Notes: generated by a model not told the origin, from the sequence alone. Positions 25,702-33,990 are shown, counted from the stretch's first letter. The stretch: 64,000 bases of DNA from Odoribacter sp. Z80 (GCF_009935865.1 NZ_QWEL01000001.1:124001-188000); one strand, 5' to 3'. Program-made: numbers and translations.

Positions 25702-27636
25702 ATGATGAAACATGGTTGTTGTTGTCATGCGAAGAAGCATACAGAAGATAGCATGGGGATGTATTGGCGGGTTATTGCAGCATTCCTTATGTTGGTGGGA
25801 GGGAGTATGGGGGCTGGGTTGGAAGTGGAATTTTTTCAGCAGTCCTATTGGAGAGTTTTATGGTATACGGTTGCTTATTTCTTTGTTGGAATTCCGATTG
25901 TGCAAAAAGCCTGGACGAGTATACGTGAGGGGGAGTGTTTCAATGAATTTACCTTGATGGTTATCGCAACGCTGGGGGCTTTTTATATTGGTGAATATCC
26001 TGAGGGGGTGGCTGTAATGTTATTTTATACGGTTGGGGAGTTCTTTCAGGATAAGGCCGTCGGTAAGGCCCGGAAGAGTATAAAGGCTTTATTGGATAAA
26101 CGCCCGGAGGTTGTGCGGGTGGTTGCGGGGGAGTATGTGGAGGTAAAAGCGCCCGATGTTGTGTGTGTGGGTGATGTTATGGAAGTGAAAGCGGGAGAGA
26201 GGGTTGCTTTGGATGGAATATTGTTGCATCAAAGTGCGGATTTCGATGCGTCGGCCTTGACTGGTGAAAGTGTACCGTGCCGGGTGGAAGAAACGGAAGA
26301 AGTATTGGCCGGAATGATAGTTGTAGACTCAGTGGTGAGAATTAAAGTTTCCCGGTCTTATGAAGAGAGCGCTTTATCCGGAATTCTTCGTTTGGTGCAG
26401 GAAGCTTCGGAGCGAAAAGCTCCGGCGGAACTTTTTATTCGCCGTTTAGCCCGTGTTTATACACCGGTGGTTTCCGGGATGGCAATGTTGGTGGTATTGA
26501 TTCCCTGGGTAGTGTCCTGGATAAATCCTGCTTTTCATTTTGTATTTCAGGATTGGTTATACCGGGCATTGGTTTTTCTGGTTATTTCCTGTCCCTGTGC
26601 TTTGGTCGTAAGTATTCCTTTGGGGTATTTTGGAGGAATCGGAGCGGCTTCCAGACGGGGTATTTTGTTTAAAGGGAGCAATTATCTGGATGCCATTGCC
26701 CAGGTGAATGCGGTGGTTTTTGATAAGACCGGAACGTTAACTAAAGGGGTTTTTGAGGTACAGCAGGTTTGTTCCGCCGGGGAGATGAATGCGGTGGATT
26801 TGGTTCGGATGGTTGCTTCCATAGAACAACAGAGCAATCATCCGGTAGCTAAAGCTGTTGTTGGATATGCTTGCCGGCAGGAAATTGGCCTGAAACCTGT
26901 TTCAGAATTGAAAGAACGGGCGGGGTATGGGCTGGCGGGGAGGTGGGAAGGAGAAGAACTGCTGGCAGGAAATATCCGTTTGTTGAAAAAATATGGGGTG
27001 GCTTATCCGGAAGAGGTAAACCGGATAGCAGGGACTATTGTGTGTTGTGCCTGGGCCGGCCGGTATCAGGGGTATTTACAATTGGCCGACACCATAAAAG
27101 AGGATAGCTATCCGGCCATCAAAAGATTGAAGAAAATGGGGATTACGAATATACATATTTTATCCGGGGATAAACAGGCAATAGTGAGTGATGTGGCTGT
27201 CAAACTGGGAGTTGTATCGGCTTCGGGAGATTTGTTGCCGGAAGAAAAAGCTGAGGAATTGAAACGTTTGGAAAGTGTCTCCGGCACCCGCATTGCGTTT
27301 GTCGGTGACGGGATGAATGATGCACCGGTATTGGCCATGAGCCGGGTAGGGATTGCTATGGGAGGTCTGGGGAGTGATGTGGCTATTGAGACTGCTGATG
27401 TTGTTATTCAGGATGACTCTCCTTCGAAGGTGGCTGCCGCTGTTCGTATTGCCCGGTATACCCGCCGTATTGTCCGGCAGAATATCGGTTTGGCTTTGGG
27501 AATAAAATTGCTTGTATTGCTGTTGGGAGCAGGAGGTTATGCTACTCTCTGGGAGGCTGTTTTTGCTGATGTGGGGGTGGCGTTGCTTGCTATCGGAAAT
27601 GCTGTCCGTATACAGTATAAAAATTTTAATTTGTAA
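25702..27636 (+). CDS. Heavy-metal P1B-type ATPase (Zn/Cd exporter type)
   Basis: P1B-ATPase of 644 residues that pumps a soft divalent or monovalent metal across the inner membrane. The metal site is C297-P-C299 in SCPCALV. The phosphorylated Asp is D341 in DKTGTLTKG; TGESVP and GDGMNDAPV are also present. An Asp in the last helix pair (FADVGVALL) and a Lys in GIKLLVLL resemble the Zn/Cd/Pb (ZntA/CadA) group. There is no HMA domain; instead the short N-terminus is rich in Cys and His (HGCCCHAKKH). A clear ribosome site (AAAGGAG) precedes the start. It is followed directly by a Fur-family gene. Confidence 0.93.
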   Translation: MMKHGCCCHAKKHTEDSMGMYWRVIAAFLMLVGGSMGAGLEVEFFQQSYWRVLWYTVAYFFVGIPIVQKAWTSIREGECFNEFTLMVIATLGAFYIGEYPEGVAVMLFYTVGEFFQDKAVGKARKSIKALLDKRPEVVRVVAGEYVEVKAPDVVCVGDVMEVKAGERVALDGILLHQSADFDASALTGESVPCRVEETEEVLAGMIVVDSVVRIKVSRSYEESALSGILRLVQEASERKAPAELFIRRLARVYTPVVSGMAMLVVLIPWVVSWINPAFHFVFQDWLYRALVFLVISCPCALVVSIPLGYFGGIGAASRRGILFKGSNYLDAIAQVNAVVFDKTGTLTKGVFEVQQVCSAGEMNAVDLVRMVASIEQQSNHPVAKAVVGYACRQEIGLKPVSELKERAGYGLAGRWEGEELLAGNIRLLKKYGVAYPEEVNRIAGTIVCCAWAGRYQGYLQLADTIKEDSYPAIKRLKKMGITNIHILSGDKQAIVSDVAVKLGVVSASGDLLPEEKAEELKRLESVSGTRIAFVGDGMNDAPVLAMSRVGIAMGGLGSDVAIETADVVIQDDSPSKVAAAVRIARYTRRIVRQNIGLALGIKLLVLLLGAGGYATLWEAVFADVGVALLAIGNAVRIQYKNFNL

Positions 27637-27641
27637 CTTTG
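27634..27641 (+). promoter_or_regulatory. -7 element overlapping the ATPase stop codon
   Basis: TAACTTTG is an exact TAnnTTTG match and begins with the TAA stop of the ATPase gene. It could give the Fur-family gene its own transcript starting near 27649, in addition to read-through. Confidence 0.45.
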
Positions 27642-27662
27642 TCGTGTCGTTACTTTAGATTT

Positions 27663-28085
27663 ATGGAAAACGAGCAATTTTATTTGGATAAATTGTCTTT
27701 GAGGGAGATAAAGCCTACTGCTATGCGTATTTTGATATTGAAAACTATGTTGAAAATGCAAAGGGCAGTGTCTTTAACGGATTTGGAAAATGAATTGGAT
27801 TCGGTTGATAAGTCCACCATTTTCCGTACCGTCACCTTATTCCTTTCCCGGCATTTGATCCATGGTGTGGACGATGGTTCCGGAGCTTTAAAATATGCTG
27901 TATGCAGTGATTCGTGTAATTGTTCTGTGGAAGACCAGCATTCGCATTTCTATTGTGAACAATGCCGCCGGACATTCTGTTTCAAACACATTCATGTGCC
28001 TTTGGTGGACTTGCCGGAAGGGTTTGCAGTGCACAGTATAAATTATGTTCTCAAGGGAATTTGTCCGGCTTGTCGTAAGGATTGA
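27663..28085 (+). CDS. Fur-family metal-responsive repressor
   Basis: Fur-superfamily regulator of 140 residues from ATG 27663. An N-terminal winged helix (LREIKPTAMRILIL, DKSTIFRTVTLF) is followed by a metal-binding dimerisation domain with the family motif QHSHFYCEQC and a second Cys pair at the C-terminus (CPACRKD), which form the structural zinc site. Extra cysteines (CSDSCNCS) lie just before the HSH motif. Its place behind a Zn/Cd-type exporter suggests zinc sensing, but Fur, Zur and PerR types cannot be separated from sequence alone. Confidence 0.9.
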   Translation: MENEQFYLDKLSLREIKPTAMRILILKTMLKMQRAVSLTDLENELDSVDKSTIFRTVTLFLSRHLIHGVDDGSGALKYAVCSDSCNCSVEDQHSHFYCEQCRRTFCFKHIHVPLVDLPEGFAVHSINYVLKGICPACRKD

Positions 28086-28161
28086 TTTTCCGATCATTTT
28101 TGTTTGTGTCCTTTCCATAAAACTTTCTGTTTGTTATACGGTGAATTCCTGCCGAAAATAT

Positions 28162-28169
28162 TATCTTTG
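28162..28169 (+). promoter_or_regulatory. -7 promoter element for purL
   Basis: TATCTTTG, an exact TAnnTTTG match, 40 bp before the purL start codon. No purine riboswitch-like sequence is present in the short leader. Confidence 0.6.
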
Positions 28170-28208
28170 TGTGCTTTTAATCACGTGAAATCAATTATTA
28201 TATAAAGC

Positions 28209-31200
28209 ATGACAATAGTTTTCTACCAGAAGGACGCGACGATATATGCCGTACAGTATCAGGCGTCTGAAAATCCTCTTGATGTCAGTAAATTGGAGTG
28301 GCTGTTCAGCGGTGCTCATAAAATAAAAGGCGATGCGGTACAAGGTTATTTTATTGGTCCGCGACGGGAAATGATTACGCCGTGGAGTACAAATGCCGTT
28401 GAGATTACCCAGAATATGGGGATTAGCGGTATTCTGCGGATTGAGGAATTTACCCGGACAGTTTGCGATAAACCTCTTTTCGACCCGATGTTGCAGGCGT
28501 TGTACAATGGACTTGACCAACACATTTATACCATAGACAAAGAACCGGATCCGGTTGTTTACATTGAGGATATCCGGACTTATAATGTGCAGGAAGGACT
28601 GGCGCTGAATCCGGATGAGATTGCTTATTTGGAAGGACTGGCAGAAAAATTGGGCCGAAAACTGACTGATTCTGAGGTATTCGGTTTTTCCCAGGTAAAC
28701 TCGGAACATTGTCGTCATAAGATTTTCAATGGCACATTTATTATTGATGGAGAAGAGAAGGAGAGTTCGTTGTTCAAGCTGATTAAGAAGACTTCCCAGG
28801 AGAATCCCAACCGGATTGTTTCCGCTTATAAAGATAACTGTGCTTTTATTGATGGGCCGCAGGCTGTTCAATTTGCCCCTCATTCGCATGATAAACCGGA
28901 TGTTTACGAAACGAAAGAAATAGGGACTGTCATTTCGTTAAAGGCGGAGACCCACAATTTCCCGACTACGGTGGAACCGTTCAACGGGGCTGCTACGGGT
29001 AGCGGCGGAGAAATCCGTGACCGTATTGCCGGGGGACAAGCTGCTTTGCCGTTGGCGGGCACTGCCGTTTACATGACTTCTTATCCCCGTCTGGATGCTT
29101 CCCGTTTGTGGGAACAGCATATTGATCCCCGCAAGTGGTTGTACCAGACTCCGGAGGACATTCTGATTAAAGCTTCAAACGGAGCTTCGGATTTCGGTAA
29201 TAAGTTCGGTCAACCGTTGATTTGCGGTTCTTTGCTGACTTTTGAGCATGAGGAGCACGGACGTACTTATGGTTACGATAAAGTAATCATGCAGGCGGGG
29301 GGTGTTGGTTTCGGTAACCGTAAACAAGCCATGAAAGAAACTCCTGAAGTGGGAGATAAAGTGGTGTTGCTTGGAGGGGATAACTATCGGATTGGAATGG
29401 GTGGGGGAGCCGTTTCTTCTGTTAACACCGGAGTTTATGCCGGAGCCATTGAGTTGAATGCTGTGCAGCGTTCCAATCCGGAGATGCAGAAAAGGGTATG
29501 TAATGCTATCCGTGCCATGGCTGAAAGTGAAGTGAATCCGATTGTTTCTATTCATGATCATGGTGCTGGCGGACATTTGAATTGTTTGTCCGAGCTGGTA
29601 GAGGAGACGGGAGGTAAAATTCACATGGAGAATTTGCCTGTCGGTGATCCCACTTTGTCAGCAAAAGAAATTGTGGGCAATGAATCACAGGAGCGGATGG
29701 GACTGGTGATGAAAGAGAAAGATGTGGCGGAGTTGCAGCGGGTGGCTGAACGGGAGCGTGCTCCAATGTATGTGATTGGTGAAACTACCGGGGATATGAA
29801 ATTTACTTTTGAGAATGCCAGGACTCATGAGAAACCGATTGATTTGGAATTGAAAGATATGTTCGGAAATCCTCCTAAAACTATTATGGAGGACCGGACC
29901 GTGAAAGAAAAATATGCCGATCCGGAATATTCTGTCGATAAACTGGAAGAATATCTGGAACAGGTGTTGCAGATTGAGGCGGTTGCGTCGAAGGACTGGT
30001 TGACGAATAAAGTGGACCGTTCCGTATCGGGCCGTATCGTTCGTCAACAGGGGGTTGGTCCTTTGCATTTGCCTTTAAGTGATGTTGCGGCAGTTGCTTT
30101 GGATTATTGCGGATATCGCGGTATTGCCACTTCTGTGGGGCATGCTCCGGTAGCTGCGCTGGCGGATGCTTCTGCCGGTTCCCGCCTGGCTATTGCCGAA
30201 GCTTTGACTAACCTGGTGTGGGCTCCCATTGAGAAAGGGTTAAAAGGTGTTTCTTTATCGGCCAATTGGATGTGGCCCTGTCGTAATGAAGGCGAGGATG
30301 CCCGTTTGTATCAGGCTGTTCAGGCTGCCAGTGATTTTGCGATTGAGTTGGGCGTGAATATTCCGACCGGAAAAGATTCACTTTCCATGACTCAGAAGTA
30401 CGAAGATAAAAAAGTATATGCACCGGGAACTGTGATTATTTCTACTGTAGGGGAGGTCACGGATTTCCGTAAAATTGTGGTTCCGGTTTTGAAAAACGAC
30501 CCGGCTACTGAGGTTGTATACGTAGATTTCTCGTTTGATAAACTGAAATTAGGTGGTTCCAGTTTTGCCCAGGTTCTCAATAAAGTGGGAAAAGAAGTTC
30601 CGGATGTGCAGGACAGTCAATATTTTGCAAATGCTTTTGCTGCCGTACAGCAGTTGGTGGAAGAAGGAGTGGTATTGGCCGGACATGATATTTCTGCCGG
30701 AGGTATGGTCACGGCTTTACTTGAAATGTGTTTTGCCGATAACCGTTTGGGATTGAATGTGGATTTTTCTTTTTTGGCCGAAAAGGATATGATTAAGATA
30801 TTGTTTGCAGAAAATCCCGGTGTGTTGATTCAGATTCCGGATAAAGATGCCAAGAGAGTATCAGCATTGTTGGATAAGGCTGGTGTGGCATACGGATTCT
30901 TAGGTAAACCCGGTAAGGCCGGTAAGCTGAATATCAGAAAAGAAGATGCTGCCTGGAGTCTGGATATTCACTCGTTGCGTGATTTGTGGTTCAAAACTTC
31001 TTATTTGCTTGACCGTCGCCAGAGTGGAGAAGAGAAAGCTTTGGAAAGATATAAAAGTTATAAATGCAGTGAGCTCAAATATCAGTTTCCGAAAGGTTTT
31101 TCCGGTAAACTGGCAGACTTGGGACTGGCTCTTGACCGGAGGGAACAATCCGGTGTGAAAGCTGCTGTTATCCGTGAAAAAGGTTGTCAGTGCGAACGGG

Positions 31201-31910
31201 AAACAGCCTGGGCTTTGCATTTGGCCGGTTTTGATGTAAGGGATGTGCACATGACGGATTTGATTAGTGGCCGCGAGACGCTGGAGGATGTGAATATGAT
31301 TGTTTTTGTCGGCGGTTTTTCAAATTCGGATGTACTGGGCTCTGCCAAAGGATGGGCTGGTGCTTTCAAGTTCAATGAGAAAGCCCGGCTGGCATTGGAA
31401 AATTTCTATAAACGGAAAGACACCCTGAGTCTGGGTATTTGTAATGGTTGCCAGTTGATGGTGGAGTTGGGATTGATTTATCCGGAACATCAGGAAATGC
31501 CCAGGATGCAACACAATGATTCCCATAAGTTTGAATCTGGCTTTGTAAATGTTACTGTCCAGCCGAACAATTCTGTGATGCTGAAATCTTTGGCCGGTAG
31601 TCGTTTGGGAATCTGGATTGCCCACGGAGAAGGTAAATTCAGTTTGCCTTATGCTGAAAGCGAGTATCATATACCTATTCGATACAGTTATGATGTTTAT
31701 CCGGCGAATCCGAACGGTTCTCCGTTTGCAACAGCAGCTATTTGCAGTAAGGACGGACGTCATCTGGCCATGATGCCTCATCTGGAACGGGCGATTTATC
31801 CCTGGAACTGGGCTTATTACGCCGAAGGTCGTGAAGGAGATGAAGTAAGTCCTTGGATTGAAGCTTTTGTAAATGCCCGGAAGTGGATTGAAACTGAAAA
31901 GCGGGGTTAG
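28209..31910 (+). CDS. purL: Phosphoribosylformylglycinamidine synthase (large form)
   Basis: Single-chain FGAM synthase of 1233 residues, fourth step of purine synthesis, converting FGAR to FGAM with glutamine and ATP. An N-terminal PurS-like part and linker (QVNSEHCRHKIFNG) are followed by two AIRS-like halves. In the synthase core, KAETHNFPT and the GSGGEIRD segment are conserved. A C-terminal class I glutaminase has the nucleophile Cys in GICNGCQLM (near residue 1080) and His/Glu in the final part. The chain is full length and monocistronic. The long minus-strand frame at 28191-28889 is a shadow of this gene. Confidence 0.97.
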   Translation: MTIVFYQKDATIYAVQYQASENPLDVSKLEWLFSGAHKIKGDAVQGYFIGPRREMITPWSTNAVEITQNMGISGILRIEEFTRTVCDKPLFDPMLQALYNGLDQHIYTIDKEPDPVVYIEDIRTYNVQEGLALNPDEIAYLEGLAEKLGRKLTDSEVFGFSQVNSEHCRHKIFNGTFIIDGEEKESSLFKLIKKTSQENPNRIVSAYKDNCAFIDGPQAVQFAPHSHDKPDVYETKEIGTVISLKAETHNFPTTVEPFNGAATGSGGEIRDRIAGGQAALPLAGTAVYMTSYPRLDASRLWEQHIDPRKWLYQTPEDILIKASNGASDFGNKFGQPLICGSLLTFEHEEHGRTYGYDKVIMQAGGVGFGNRKQAMKETPEVGDKVVLLGGDNYRIGMGGGAVSSVNTGVYAGAIELNAVQRSNPEMQKRVCNAIRAMAESEVNPIVSIHDHGAGGHLNCLSELVEETGGKIHMENLPVGDPTLSAKEIVGNESQERMGLVMKEKDVAELQRVAERERAPMYVIGETTGDMKFTFENARTHEKPIDLELKDMFGNPPKTIMEDRTVKEKYADPEYSVDKLEEYLEQVLQIEAVASKDWLTNKVDRSVSGRIVRQQGVGPLHLPLSDVAAVALDYCGYRGIATSVGHAPVAALADASAGSRLAIAEALTNLVWAPIEKGLKGVSLSANWMWPCRNEGEDARLYQAVQAASDFAIELGVNIPTGKDSLSMTQKYEDKKVYAPGTVIISTVGEVTDFRKIVVPVLKNDPATEVVYVDFSFDKLKLGGSSFAQVLNKVGKEVPDVQDSQYFANAFAAVQQLVEEGVVLAGHDISAGGMVTALLEMCFADNRLGLNVDFSFLAEKDMIKILFAENPGVLIQIPDKDAKRVSALLDKAGVAYGFLGKPGKAGKLNIRKEDAAWSLDIHSLRDLWFKTSYLLDRRQSGEEKALERYKSYKCSELKYQFPKGFSGKLADLGLALDRREQSGVKAAVIREKGCQCERETAWALHLAGFDVRDVHMTDLISGRETLEDVNMIVFVGGFSNSDVLGSAKGWAGAFKFNEKARLALENFYKRKDTLSLGICNGCQLMVELGLIYPEHQEMPRMQHNDSHKFESGFVNVTVQPNNSVMLKSLAGSRLGIWIAHGEGKFSLPYAESEYHIPIRYSYDVYPANPNGSPFATAAICSKDGRHLAMMPHLERAIYPWNWAYYAEGREGDEVSPWIEAFVNARKWIETEKRG

Positions 31911-31948
31911 TGCCGGAGCATGCCGGATGGAGCAATAATAAAAAAATT

Positions 31949-31989
31949 ACGCCGGAGCTCAGACAATAAATTTGTCGGGGTTCCGGTGT
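31949..31989. other. Hairpin downstream of purL
   Basis: Outer arms ACGCCGGA and TCCGGTGT (one G-T pair) enclose a second stem GACAA/TTGTC. It starts 39 bp after the purL stop and has no T-run on the plus strand, so it may be a processing site or weak terminator. Between this hairpin and 32107 I see nothing else. Confidence 0.4.
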
Positions 31990-32138
31990 AACATTTATGG
32001 CGTATTTATGAATGTCACTATCTGTTTTTCTTCTGTGGAATGAGGGGGGTGGATGGTTTGAGAGCCCGGTTTTTGTTATAAAATGAAAAATGAAGTAAAC
32101 TTTATAGTATTTTTGTGATACAGCTACTCCGATGAACG

Positions 32139-32169
32139 TTTGTTAGATGCTGAATTATGACTATATTTG
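32139..32169 (+). promoter_or_regulatory. Internal promoter TTTG-N19-TATATTTG
   Basis: An ideal Bacteroidota promoter, TTTG at 32139-32142 and TATATTTG at 32162-32169 exactly 19 bp apart. It lies inside the structured RNA region. A transcript from it would start near 32176, lacking the 5' arm of the closing stem, and should favour the terminator fold. Confidence 0.65.
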
Positions 32170-32318
32170 CAACGTTGTTATCGGTAACAACAAACATATT
32201 GTTATAAGAAGCGTTTAGTTTATTCCCGCTTTGAAATCTGGACAATTTCATACATACAGGGATAAGCAGTACAAACGTTCATACTTGCCTTATATTGCTA
32301 TTTTACGTATATATGGTT

Positions 32319-32403
32319 AGTGTGGAGTAGCTGTTTATTTGTATGTAGGGTTGTCCAGAACCTCAAAGTGAATAAACCAGTAAGTCTCCACACTTCTTTT
32401 TTT
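32319..32403 (+). terminator. Large terminator hairpin before the barrel gene
   Basis: Arms AGTGTGGAG (32319-32327) and CTCCACACT (32386-32394), then an inner helix CTGTTTATTT against GAATAAACCAG with one bulge, then GGTT/AACC closing a GTCCAG loop. A C-interrupted run ending in seven Ts follows. The total helix is about 24 bp. Confidence 0.65.
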
Positions 32404-32449
32404 ATATTAAATTACCTTTCTGGAGATTCAGGGTGCTAAATTTTTTATT

Positions 32450-33184
32450 ATGAAAAAATTTTTCATGTTGATAGCCGTAGCTATTGGGGTTGTGTTTGGT
32501 GTGCAAGCACAGGAATCTGGATTTGGTGTAAGAGCCAGTATGAATCTTTCGACCATCAATAATAAGTATGATGGCAAAGATGGAAGTCGTTCGGATTATG
32601 AAGCAGATTTTAAAAATCGGGTAGGGTTTAATATCGGATTAATTTACGATTATGGGTTTACTGAAAATTTTTACATCCAGCCCGGATTGTATTTTACTAC
32701 GCGGGGTGGAAAAATTGATGAAACTAAAATGGTGGATGGAGAAAAATGGAATCTGAATTATTTACAGCTGCCTATTCTGGCTTCTTATCGTTTTACACTG
32801 ACCGATAATATCAAATTGCATATTAATGCAGGACCTTATGTAGCCGTTGGCCTTGGAGGTAAAATGAAATTCGAAGCTGATGGCGAAAAATATGACATAA
32901 AGGCCTTCGGAACTTCTAAAGGGGGAGATTATGATGATGAGTGGGATTATTATGCATCTGGCTGGGATGATGAGGATGACTATTATGATGAGGAAGGAAG
33001 TGAAAAAGGAGGTTTGAAAAGATTTGATGCCGGTTTGACATTGGGTGCCGGTGTTTCTGTCAATAAGTTTTATATTGGACTGAGCTATGATTTGGGTTTG
33101 GCTAATATTGCAGAGAAAAAAGAATGGCCGGATATGAAAATAAGGAATCGCAATTTCTCTATAGGTGTCGGATATAACTTTTAA
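32450..33184 (+). CDS. PorT/OmpX-like outer membrane beta-barrel protein
   Basis: Outer-membrane barrel of 244 residues. A signal peptide ends at VQAQ (about residue 20). Alternating amphipathic strands follow, starting with GFGVRASMNLSTI and ending in the aromatic-terminated strand IGVGYNF. These mark the small porin-like barrels common in Bacteroidota. An insertion near residues 160-190 is extremely acidic and aromatic (runs of D, E, W and Y) and probably forms a surface loop or binds cations. It lies behind a long structured leader that may regulate it, and is closed by its own terminator. Function unknown. Confidence 0.85.
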   Translation: MKKFFMLIAVAIGVVFGVQAQESGFGVRASMNLSTINNKYDGKDGSRSDYEADFKNRVGFNIGLIYDYGFTENFYIQPGLYFTTRGGKIDETKMVDGEKWNLNYLQLPILASYRFTLTDNIKLHINAGPYVAVGLGGKMKFEADGEKYDIKAFGTSKGGDYDDEWDYYASGWDDEDDYYDEEGSEKGGLKRFDAGLTLGAGVSVNKFYIGLSYDLGLANIAEKKEWPDMKIRNRNFSIGVGYNF

Positions 33185-33198
33185 TTTCTACATTCAGG

Positions 33199-33232
33199 AG
33201 GTTTGTCCCATTTTGTGGGGCAAACCTTTTTC
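33199..33232 (+). terminator. Terminator after the barrel gene
   Basis: Arms AGGTTTGTCCCA and TGGGGCAAACCT around a short T/G loop, followed by a T-rich run. It ends 11 bp before the next start codon. Confidence 0.8.
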
Positions 33233-33243
33233 TGTTTTCTGTT

Positions 33244-33465
33244 ATGTTACATGCCGGACAACTTGTTGAACAGATACTTCGCGAACAAGGTCGCTCTGTC
33301 ACCTGGTTTGCTGACCGGTTGTGTTGTACCCGTCCGAATGTTTATAAAATATTCCGCAAAGAGAACATTGATATTTGTCTTTTGTGGCGTATTTCCGATA
33401 TTCTGGAGCATGATTTTTTTCATGATTTTTCGCAGGCGTATGGAGATGAGTTTGTTGCCAAATAG
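33244..33465 (+). CDS. Small XRE-like HTH protein
   Basis: A 73-residue protein made of one lambda-repressor-like helix-turn-helix (residues about 8-60: GRSVTWFADRLCCTRPNVYKI). Similar short HTH proteins occur in many Bacteroidales. ATG 33244 gives this frame; the overlapping longer frame starting at 33203 encodes unrelated hydrophobic sequence and is rejected. The start lies directly after a terminator, leaving no room for a promoter, so expression must come from read-through or from a promoter inside the barrel gene. It may be co-regulated with the barrel gene. Confidence 0.7.
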   Translation: MLHAGQLVEQILREQGRSVTWFADRLCCTRPNVYKIFRKENIDICLLWRISDILEHDFFHDFSQAYGDEFVAK

Positions 33466-33524
33466 ACAACACTTTTGTTGCGGATTGGGCAATAACGGAT
33501 TTTATCTGTTTTTAATTTTCACCT

Positions 33525-33532
33525 TACTTTTG
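33525..33532 (+). promoter_or_regulatory. -7 promoter element for the acidic lipoprotein gene
   Basis: TACTTTTG, an exact TAnnTTTG match, 32 bp before the start codon. Confidence 0.55.
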
Positions 33533-33563
33533 GACTATTAAGTTTAATTATAAAATATAAAGT

Positions 33564-33932
33564 ATGAGAATTTTGAAATTATTAGCCATGTTATTTGTGG
33601 CTGCAACGGTGTGTATGTCTGTGATGTCTTGTAACAAGGATGATGATGATGATAAAGGCAATTCCGAGTTGGTGGGAACCTGGCGTGACACCTATGATGG
33701 GGATTGGGATGAAATTACTTTTAAAAGTGACGGTACGTTTGTTTGGACCTGGCATGAGGAGGGGAAATATGATGATGTAGAGAGAGGAACCTATACGTAC
33801 AAGCATCCTGAATTGAAGCTGTATGATGAAGATGGGGATTATGAAGTTTATTATGTAAAATCCATTTCTTCTTCCTTACTTGTAGTGAATGATAGTGATG
33901 GTGATGAATTCGGGAGGTACCAAAAGAAATAA
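33564..33932 (+). CDS. Small lipocalin-like acidic lipoprotein
   Basis: Secreted lipoprotein of 122 residues with a signal peptide and a lipobox-like VMSC at residues 20-23, followed by a poly-Asp stretch (CNKDDDDDKGN). The body is beta-rich with the opening ELVGTWRD, the mark of lipocalin-like/DUF4923-type domains in Bacteroidota, and is strongly acidic overall. Function unknown. It has its own promoter and terminator. Acidic outer-membrane proteins on both sides of the small HTH gene suggest a local theme. Confidence 0.75.
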   Translation: MRILKLLAMLFVAATVCMSVMSCNKDDDDDKGNSELVGTWRDTYDGDWDEITFKSDGTFVWTWHEEGKYDDVERGTYTYKHPELKLYDEDGDYEVYYVKSISSSLLVVNDSDGDEFGRYQKK

Positions 33933-33953
33933 CTGATGTTTTAATAAAAGTCG

Positions 33954-33990
33954 CACCGGAAAAGGCAATTGCTTTTTCCGGTGTTTTTTT
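33954..33990 (+). terminator. Terminator after the lipoprotein gene
   Basis: Arms CACCGGAAAA and TTTTTCCGGTG closing on GGCAATTGC, followed by seven Ts. Confidence 0.85.

Larger units (their letters stand above)
32108..32403 (+). ncRNA. Candidate structured RNA / riboswitch-like leader
   Basis: The 540-bp gap before the barrel gene contains a transcript-like unit. It begins at a -7 element TATTTTTG (32108-32115). A closing stem pairs 32120-32130 with 32324-32334 (11 bp, perfect), and a second stem pairs 32132-32143 with 32271-32282 (12 bp, perfect). Local hairpins lie at 32174-32191 (7-bp stem, TCGG loop) and 32232-32250. The unit ends in a large hairpin at 32319-32394 followed by seven Ts. 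The closing stem and the terminator stem share bases 32324-32327 and exclude each other. I recognise no Rfam family. It may control the barrel gene at 32450 or act as a separate small RNA. Confidence 0.6.

Noticed and set aside
28100-28208. Purine riboswitch before purL or guaA
   Set aside because: Leaders are about 30-40 nt (purL) and under 20 nt (guaA), too short for the aptamer, and no matching core sequence is seen.
28191-28889. 232-codon minus-strand open frame inside purL
   Set aside because: It lies fully antisense to a well-conserved enzyme, has no family features and mirrors purL codon structure. The same holds for 7981-8814, 39269-40144, 29175-29624 and 31320-31781.
32120-32403. 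tmRNA, RNase P RNA, SRP RNA or tRNA in the structured region
   Set aside because: None of their conserved core sequences (for example the T-loop GGTTCGAAT or the RNase P P4 strands) could be found.
33203-33541. 112-codon frame overlapping the small HTH gene
   Set aside because: Its product is hydrophobic without family resemblance, and it reads through a terminator; the overlapping 73-codon frame encodes a recognisable HTH.
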